This document shows positions 57,501 through 64,000 of a DNA stretch of 64,000 bases, in pieces. Where the stretch lies: NCBI RefSeq assembly GCF_000204055.1, contig NW_006768772.1, positions 862,339-926,338 of the forward strand. The letters are read 5' to 3'. The translations under genes were made by a program, and so were the position numbers. Numbering within the stretch: the first letter of the stretch is position 1; the number at the start of each line of letters is the position of its first letter. The notes beneath the pieces are model-generated. The model was not told the DNA's origin. It did no database searches and saw only the letters and a list, made by a program, of their open reading frames with translations. The DNA is from Melampsora larici-populina 98AG31. Taxonomy: Eukaryota; Basidiomycota; Pucciniomycetes; Pucciniales; Melampsoraceae.

Positions 57501-59994
57501 TTCTTTTTTATTGATGTGGCGTGATTCAACTTGGTCTTCCGTTAGGTAATCAAGCCCATGACGAACCTCAAAACTATTCTCAGACCAACCACAGTCACAT
57601 ACATTGCAATGATCGAGCTCAAGATTATGATCCAAACTACAATTTCCACTCACCTCGGCCACTCAATGAGAATCTTACTCGAGATCGTCAATCACAATTA
57701 CCTAATCCAACATTTACACATGCTCAGCAGTCACATGGTACCGTTTATAACTCAGCCTTTCACCATGCTCCCACCACAGCTCCCCAAATCTACAATCCCA
57801 CTCCTCTACGCGCGACTTTGTGGGATGGGTATGCATTCGACTTCAGAGGAGACCTCATATCAAGTGAACCATCACAGCCCTTCGAACGACCCCAACCTCA
57901 ACCCCAGCTCTCAGCCTCCGCATCACGTTCTCACATTCACCCAGGGGGAAATCTCAGATCAAGTGGATCATCTCAGCCCTTTGAGCGACCACAACAACAA
58001 CAACATCATCAACCCCCCTCAGCCTCCACATCACGTTCTCGCATTCACCCAACGGGAAATGTCATATCAAGTGAATCATCTCAGCCCTTTGAACGACCCC
58101 AACCCCAGCCTTCAGCCTCCTCAGCACGTTCTCGCGTCCACCCAGCGTCAAGGACTTCTACCTGTCCCACTCGAATTGACCAAAATCAATCAGGTAGTCA
58201 CTTTCAAAGTGCCCGGCCCCAAGCCTCCAGGTCGTCTGCAGCAGAACATCCGCATCGTAATCCTCGACCTACACAGGAAGCCGCAGACATGCGACAATAT
58301 TCTACTCCAGTATCGTCCTCTAGATCCCTACGTAAGCTCTCTGTAATATCATCCATATTATCATACTTCTTTACTGACCTTATCGTTTTTCATTACCCCA
58401 CAGGAACTTTACACACACATGATGCGACAGCATATCTTGACGAGGCGATGGACGAAGACGAACCAATGGCGCAAGGCGAGCCATTGAATCAAGACGAGCC
58501 CATTGAAGAAGAAGAGCCCATGGAAGAAGACGAGCCTATGGAGGAAGACGAGGCGTTGGAGGAAGACGAGGCAGTGGAGGTTGAACTAGACGAAGACCAG
58601 GACACAGACGAAGCTCAGGACACAGACGAAGACCAGGACACAGACGAATCCGACCTTGAAGGTGTCTTTGATTTGGCTGAAAGTCGCAAGTATCAAAAGC
58701 GCAAGTCTGCGCGCCGAGGTCAAAACACTCGTGCAAGGCACAATACTGTCCGCCGTCAGAAGTTTGCAAAAGATCCTTTAGAGTGCGGTCCGTATGAACG
58801 ACTCACTATTGCAATTCATCATTACAATAATCTGCTCCTTGGCATTGTCCGGAAAGGTAAAGGCCGAAAGGGAAATCGAACGCTTCCCCTGCCACCCTCT
58901 GACAAGGAGTATTCCGCTTGGGACAAACGGAAGGCTGACCGTCGACGCCTGATAGACAAAACTACTAACGAAGCTGAGTCTCGCTATCGCCTAAAACATC
59001 CACGCGCCCTGCCTGCTCAGCTGGCCAGGGTTTCCGATCACGCTGTCGAGGAAGTTCTCTCGAAAATTCCCCCCGTCAAATTTACCTCAATAGTGGCCCT
59101 CAGGAATTCGGGTGTTCATTACTCAACGACTGTTGCCTCTACTTGTGAAGCCGCATTGGCTCTTTCTGGATTTGTACGTTTTACATATGATTGGACTGAT
59201 TCTATCAAGTCCAAATGGAATGAAGCAGTCTCGGGAATAATTCTCCAAGAGTGGGAGAAATGTTACAGGCGGGGAGACGCTGATGAATATGACGTGGATA
59301 TTAATCAAGTCACAGGAAAAAATATGAGGCAAGTTCTTGACAGGTGGTTCATCACCAAGGCTCGCGAGTATATTACCCAGTCCTCGCAAGCGGCTGAAAA
59401 TACAGAAACCCGAGCTCAAAAGCAGAAAGCAGCAATAGAAAAAAAACGCGGAAGGGAATCACAGAAGCGGGTCTGTCATTCTTATCTTGTCATCTCTCCT
59501 TTCCTTGAGCAGAGTGATGGAACGTGGATTCGGTATGCTTTCTCTAGCTCTGTAACGTTCGACAAAAAGCTCTGAGAACATTTTTCCCACAACATAAGGC
59601 ACTTCGTGACATCTTGTCGGAACGATCAGTCCATTCTGAAGACGAAGTGGACTCTGCTGGTAATTTGTATCGCAAAAAGAAGCTTTGGAGGCATCAGGAC
59701 CTCGACGACTTTCTTCATGAGTTGGACGAGTTGCACATCAAGGAGCAGGAGGGCGATCAGGCCATCACTTCAGCTGCCAAAACTCTGCGCCGTGGGCCTT
59801 ACGCTAATCTAGACGATTCAGATTACCTTTCACGGCCTCCCAAGGGATTTCCCCAAAGTTTGCTCGACCAGCAGTTTATGAAACATCATGTCTCCAGAGT
59901 TGCTGTATTGGCCCTTCAACTTTCTGCAAACAATTATAATTTAATCCCCTTGATTCAGCATGTTAAATGGCTCCAGTCACCAGAAGCCTCTTGA
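54521..59994 (+). CDS. Large disordered CACTA-borne protein, about 1640 residues
   Basis: Best model: exons 54521-54533, 54746-54853, 54919-57471, 57546-58331, 58404-59470, 59599-59994, totalling 4923 nt in one frame; the 5' exons are the least certain. The first 1100 residues are low-complexity, rich in Ser, Pro, His, Gln and Asn, with two repeat arrays (56610-57340, 57850-58145). An acidic array follows (EEDEPMEEDE, DQDTDEAQDTDED). Then comes a basic, helical, globular region (PYERLTIAIHHYNNLLLGIV, SWDKRK-like linker, RFTYDWTDSIKSKWNEAVSG, QEWEKCYRRGDADEYDVD). The C-terminus has RRGPYANLDDSDYLSRPPKG. No family recognised. It could be a TnpA-like accessory factor that binds subterminal repeats, by analogy only. 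Confidence 0.6.
56605..57340 (+). repeat. Four-copy coding repeat of about 65-72 residues
   Basis: Units start at (Y/R)THG(Q/H)PE and contain the phrases MLTSPSQM and PPSRMSESG, then ANxPxxDxRHTTVVPST. Starts lie near 56613, 56812, 57011 and 57228. One copy lacks the MLT part. Divergence between copies shows they are not recent. Confidence 0.8.
57850..58145 (+). repeat. Three-copy coding repeat SSQPFERPQ
   Basis: A unit of about 34 residues with SSxSSQPFERPQ then SASxSRSxIHP occurs three times in the next exon. Confidence 0.8.
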
Positions 59995-60048
59995 CGGAGT
60001 GTTCTATTTTACAAATCCAACTTCCTAAATCTTCATTGGAGGAAAAAA

Positions 60049-60150
60049 TCACTTTTTTAATCACTATCTCATTGTCCGATCTCACTTTTTTTAACCACTA
60101 TCTTGTTGTCCGATCTCACTTTTTTTAACCGCTATCTTGTTGTCCGATCT
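60049..60150. repeat. Three-copy 34-bp tandem repeat
   Basis: Units contain CACTTTTTTTAACC(A/G)CTAT then CTTGTTGTCCGATCT; the first copy is more diverged. Non-coding, just after the large gene. Confidence 0.85.
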
Positions 60151-60763
60151 TATGTAGTTTTCTGTTTTGAAATTATTCTTTCATTATATTTTTACACGCC
60201 TTGTGAACTTTTGTTTAGTTCAATCATCTATGTACCAATGACTTGAAAACCCGAAATTTGTCTGGAGTATTACATATGTTATGTAATAGTTTGTGATAGA
60301 GGGCCGGCCAGTGGTTGAGGATCAAGAATTTTTACTTTGAAACAAATTTGAAAAACCTGTTTTCAACCTCGGACACAACTCAGCTTCCCTTCGACCTCGA
60401 ACTCCAACCCCAGAAGGTGTGGAAATAATGGTTGACATTGAAATGTTCATTTTTGATTGGCATCAAAGATTAGTTCTTGGTTAATCTGAAGTTGATTTTA
60501 GTGTATATTTTATTTGCATCTTCTATAAAATCGGATTGGAGTCTCACTTTTCTCTTTGCTGTCTTCTTATCTCACCCACTGTTGTACTCAAAAGCCCTTT
60601 TTTGAATTTGATTTAAATCCTTTATCGCTCATCAACATCTCACTTTCTATATTTCTCTCTACTATTCTTTGCATTTGCACAGCTAGATAGTTTTTTACTT
60701 CATATTCTGATCTGACTACTCTTAAACTATACTCCATCTGGATTTAGCTTACTGTTCAAACAA
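60151..60763. other. Spacer and promoter upstream of the next gene
   Basis: AT-rich, no coding frame. The stretch 60540-60763 is pyrimidine-rich and leads to an ATG at 60764. Confidence 0.4.
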
Positions 60764-61293
60764 ATGTTTTTGTTCGATAGACATGACATGAAAGGATTTC
60801 GCGAAGCGCTCATGGAACGTCTCCGATTTCATATTGTGAGTGTTTAAATATGTATGACACACACGCGGCCTTTGAAAATTATCGAGTTGTAGTCCAAAAC
60901 ATGATCAACTGCCTCACCTTGTTCCAAACTCTCCTTACCTTCTAGACTGCCCATCACAACGGACCGATCGAACGTCACTTTTTAATAAAGAAGCTTTCAG
61001 AACACCTGCACCGTTTCGACTTTGTTTATTTCTTACGTGAAATCAAACTGCTAAGATCCTCCAAAGTCAAGCTGCCCGCGGACAATCTGAGAAATATTGT
61101 AGCCACGGTTCCTTTCAGATTCACTCTAGGCCATCATTCAATCATCAAAGGAATCAACGTCCTTTCAGTTTGGTCATTGGGAACCCTGTCTCCACCATGG
61201 GTGTTCTGTAAGCTCGCATGCCCGTTATCCTGTTTTTTTGTCACTGTCGTGGATCCCCTGTTTCAAGAGCCTTGTGACAAGTACTTATACTGA
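60764..61293 (+). CDS. Small CACTA-borne hypothetical protein
   Basis: Exon 1 (60764-60835) encodes 24 residues (DRHDMKGFREALMERLRFHI) and is joined by a GT-AG intron to 60946-61293. It encodes HFLIKKLSEHLHRFDFVYFL and VPFRFTLGHHSIIKGINVLS, ending Cys-rich and hydrophobic. About 139 residues. An alternative is that a gtaagc donor at about 61209 splices it to the next gene. No family recognised. Confidence 0.4.
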
Positions 61294-61345
61294 CCTCTCC
61301 GACTTTATCTTCATTCCCAACCAACACATCTTACCTTTACTTATC

Positions 61346-63025
61346 ATGAAGATCACGCGAATTCAATCCACTGTTACTTATTTCAAGAAGTCTGCTACCA
61401 AGGCCAAAAAGTGGCTTGGTAAGTCAACTCATTACGTTCACACTATTTTTCCAATCAGCATTATTTGCTTATCACATCTCTTTACCTTTATATGTACTAT
61501 ATTTTCACAGCCGTGACGGCTAATCGATTTCACCGATCTCGCCATGGCCTCAGCCCACCTGTCTCCAGTGAACCTTCAGAAAAACCACTTTCCCGCCCTT
61601 CCACTCCTCTCTTGACTACCATCCCTGTCCCACCTCCCATTCCACTCATCTACAACAGCGTTGAACTTTCCTCCCTTACGACCACCCCGATGTTTGAACC
61701 TTTGGACAACTCCGTCATGCTTGAACCTTTGGACAACTCCGTCAACATCCATACTCTCCCCTCGGTTTCACGCACGTCTCTTACTCGTTCGACTGCTAGC
61801 TCTGGGCCGTCCTCCACCACGATCAGTCTGATGGACATAGACACCTTTCCACTTTTGACACCCCCTTTCCTCCGTTCTCACTACGAGACTAACCTTCATG
61901 ACACCCCCCCTCCCTCAACTCTTACCACGTTTGCTGAAAGTTCCGAAGTTTTGGATGTTGTGACACCAGAGATCGAATCCCCAGCACACAATATCATTGA
62001 GGCAGTCAGAGACATCTATCGCCGTTCGCCTACGCCTACCTCTCAAAGGCCATCAGCCCAGCTATACGTGTCCCTGCCGCCTGTGCAGAATCCTGTCACT
62101 TACCTTGCCTCTCGAACCGCTCGACCTTACGCCTACATCAACCGCAATATTCTACCACCCTCTCCCCCAGCTTCTCATTCAGCCAAAAAGCGAGCTTTCT
62201 CGGTGTCTGCGGAGGATAACTGCAATGGTAAGTATATCTGGGCATCCCTCTTCTCCTGAGTTAGACCAAGTCTTCTAATTTCTCTTCTTTGAAGTTCAAC
62301 CCTTCAAGCGCAGTAGGTTAGCTGCACTGAACTTTAGAAAACGGGCCATCTCTGAATCGGTGCATTATGAAGACACTGGTACGAATCTTTCCGGATGATA
62401 ATATTGCCTAATCACACACTAATCGTTTTCTTTCTATAGTACAAGCTTATAAGCGCTACAAGTTGAGTTCACCAGGTCGTCTCTTTTTGGCGAACACTTT
62501 TCCAGATCTTTGCTCCACCAGGTATGATTATGGTTGGTCTCTTCATGACGACAAAGTTTATGTTTTTTCGGCATCCTGTCCCACGAATGCTCAAGCCGAA
62601 ATGGATGTAGATGGCTCGGATGGTAAGTATATCTGGACATCCCTCTTCTCCTGAGTTAGACCAATTCTTCTAATTTCTCTTCTTTGTAGTTCAACCCTTC
62701 AAGCGCAGTAGGTTAGCTTCACTGGACTTTAGAAAACGGGCCTTCTCTGAATCGGTGCATCATGAAGACACTGGTACGAATCTTTCCAGATGATGGTATC
62801 GCTTATTCACATACTAATCGTTTTCTTTCTATAGTACAAGCTTATAAGCGCTACAAATTGAGTTCACCAGGTCGTCTCTTTTTGGTGAACATTTTTACAG
62901 ATCTTTGCTCCACCAGGTGTGATTATGGTTGGTCTCTTCATGACAACAAAGTTTATGTTTTTTCGGCATCCTGTCCCACGACTGCTCAAGCCAAAATAAA
63001 TGTAGATGGCTCAGATCAAGCTTAA
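61346..63025 (+). CDS. CACTA-borne protein with duplicated C-terminal exons, 443 residues
   Basis: Exons 61346-61418, 61511-62227, 62295-62378, 62440-62622, 62690-62773, 62835-63025. The N-terminus is basic (TYFKKSATKAKKWL); the middle is Ser/Thr/Pro-rich and includes a short direct repeat (FEPLDNSVM, LEPLDNSVN). The C-terminal half is two tandem copies of a module made of an 84-nt exon (PFKRSRLA, FRKRA) and a longer exon (AYKRYKLSSPGRLFL, DLCSTR then DYGWSLHDDKVYVFSASCP). All introns flanking the modules are phase 1, so the duplication is in frame. No family recognised; the module looks like a small folded domain. Confidence 0.65.
62228..63010 (+). repeat. Two-exon tandem duplication, 395-bp period
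   Basis: 62228-62622 and 62623-63010 are highly similar across introns and exons. The second copy lacks the closing gtaagt donor and runs to a stop instead. Confidence 0.92.
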
Positions 63026-63265
63026 ATCCACAGTATATTGTTATCTTTTTCTTGTCTACTTCCTAAAATTCAAATCCACGGATAGTCCTCGAGATACATT
63101 TCATACATGTTATAAAATGCTACAAGGAGTGTAAATGGCTCAGATCAAGGTTGAATTCAAAGGCTTATTTATTGTTATCTATTTCTATTTTTTTTCTTGT
63201 ACATAGTTCCTTAAATTTCAATACACGTATAGTTCTCCAGACACCTTTGATACACGTTCTAAAGT
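63001..63265. repeat. Imperfect 3' end duplication, about 129-bp period
   Basis: TGTA(G/A)ATGGCTCAGATCAAG occurs at 63001 and 63130, each followed by similar T-rich sequence (TTGTTATCT, TTTCTTGT) and ATACA-rich sequence. The coding end and 3' untranslated region were duplicated. Confidence 0.75.
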
Positions 63266-63567
63266 TGGATAAACGGATCGTTTTGGGAAACGGGTCAGTA
63301 GTTCGAGAGGTTCATGAGCCTCGACTGAAAGGTTGCAGGCTCACGGAAAGACGAGGCCTCTAAACATCGGCCTTTCTTTGGAACTTTGAAAGGATCGATT
63401 AACATCAAGTTGAGCTGAGGTCTGCAGCTCCTGTTGAGGAACTCAGGCCTTGTACAGCTGTACCGCCTGGTAGTCCTGAGATGAAGTTTGGGCTCATTTG
63501 ATCTGCTCAGGGCAGGCGCGTTTTTTCGGAAAACGCACAAATTCGATACACTTGATGCACTTTGAAC
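63266..63567. other. Right subterminal region of the CACTA-like element
   Basis: GC-richer than its surroundings, with short inverted segments (GAGGTTCATGAGCCTC; AGGCTCACGG and GAGGCCTC). Likely subterminal binding region. The minus-strand frame here is not a gene. Confidence 0.4.
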
Positions 63568-63605
63568 CTCACCGGGCGTCCGGCGCGATTTCAGTGGACA
63601 CTGTG
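63568..63605 (-). repeat. Right TIR of the CACTA-like element
   Basis: Perfect inverted partner of 45434-45471. Confidence 0.95.
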
Positions 63606-64000
63606 TTGGATACAAAAGTTCTGATACCAAAATTTGGCATCAAATTTTACGTTGGTTCATAGTAGTAAACAAACAGTCATAGTTGTACATCCAAATGCAT
63701 CAAGCTTGATCAACATTTGTGTTATATGCTAGTGAGTGCTTAGCTTGCTTGGCCGTAACTTTTGTTGGTTGAAACATCAGTTTGTTCAGCGGAATCAGTG
63801 GAGGTTTTGGACAATTTGTCGATTTTGTTCAATTTTGTTGTTTGCCTTTGACTTGAATGAATTGATGATTCAAGTAGGTGGGTTGCAGGAGATTTTCACG
63901 GTTGCAGACATACCTGTATATTCTCTAGTAGACAAAAAGACAGAAACAAATGTAATATCACATAACACACATAAGTGCTCAAAACAAGAAAAATGAAACA
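63606..64000. other. Right flank of the CACTA-like element
   Basis: About 395 bp of AT-rich sequence that was contiguous with 45433 before the insertion. No gene recognised. Confidence 0.4.

Larger units (their letters stand above)
45434..63605. mobile_element. 18.2-kb CACTA/EnSpm (Plavaka-like) multi-gene transposon
   Basis: Two 38-bp perfect inverted ends begin CACAGTGTCCACTGAAATCG. TTG flanks both sides (45431-45433 and 63606-63608), the 3-bp duplication typical of CACTA elements. Inside is a tnp2-type transposase (47970-51984), plus genes at 46512-47234, 53685-52460 (minus), 54521-59994, 60764-61293 and 61346-63025. Length is large but known for this superfamily. The transposase has no inactivating change, so the element may be recent. 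Confidence 0.9.

Noticed and set aside
57558..58346. 262-residue second frame in the large CACTA gene
   Set aside because: Overlaps the better supported frame. Its length reflects low-complexity Pro/His/Gln-rich DNA with few stops.
63295..63630. 111-residue minus-strand frame
   Set aside because: It runs through the right TIR of the CACTA-like element and its target duplication.
1..64000. CRISPR arrays, operons or riboswitches
   Set aside because: The intron-rich fungal genes and repeat types show eukaryotic DNA, and no regularly spaced repeat-spacer structure was seen.

Overview
The window looks like a gene-poor, transposon-packed piece of a basidiomycete nuclear genome, most probably a rust fungus (Pucciniales). 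The reasons are very short GT-AG introns (about 50-80 nt, often opening gtaagt or gtgagt), an intron-rich fungal G-protein alpha gene, and KDZ, Plavaka-type CACTA, two-gene Tc1/mariner-like and chromodomain Ty3/gypsy elements of a style I associate with rusts. The rust assignment is inference; no species can be named. No rRNA, tRNA or CRISPR was recognised.

Layout. 1-1590: right part of an internally deleted hAT element. About 1591-5344 (minus): truncated DIRS-like retroelement (gag-like and reverse transcriptase). 6310-10466: a 4.16-kb TA-flanked mariner-like element with two convergent genes, a DDE transposase and a companion protein. 10578-22840: a 12.3-kb KDZ element with 9-bp target duplication, carrying the KDZ transposase, two accessory genes, an internal MITE, and a nested second two-gene mariner-like element (17667-22664) that itself holds two MITEs. 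22856-33311 (minus): a chromodomain gypsy element with identical 296-bp LTRs and CTTGT duplications, containing another TA-flanked DDE element (28536-32449). 33319-35958: a terminal-inverted-repeat element with a different one inside it (33857-35902). All of 10578-35958 is nested insertion into about 20 bp of original sequence.

36910-38763 holds the only clear host gene, a Galpha subunit with eight exons. 38764-45433 is AT-rich sequence with a MITE, hAT fossils and a possible solo LTR. 45434-63605 is an 18.2-kb CACTA/Plavaka-like element (38-bp perfect TIRs, TTG duplication) with a tnp2 transposase and about five further genes, one of which ends in a tandem exon duplication.

How the genes work together. 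Within each DNA transposon, transposase and accessory proteins presumably act on the element's own ends. The strongest new-looking observation is that two diverged mariner-like elements both carry a convergent companion gene with matching C-terminal regions. In the first element the long TIR runs exactly to the ATG of both genes, so the TIR appears to act as a shared promoter and leader. Several transposon genes are broken by single nonsense codons, many explainable as C-to-T or G-to-A transitions; the second mariner-like element is intact in both genes.
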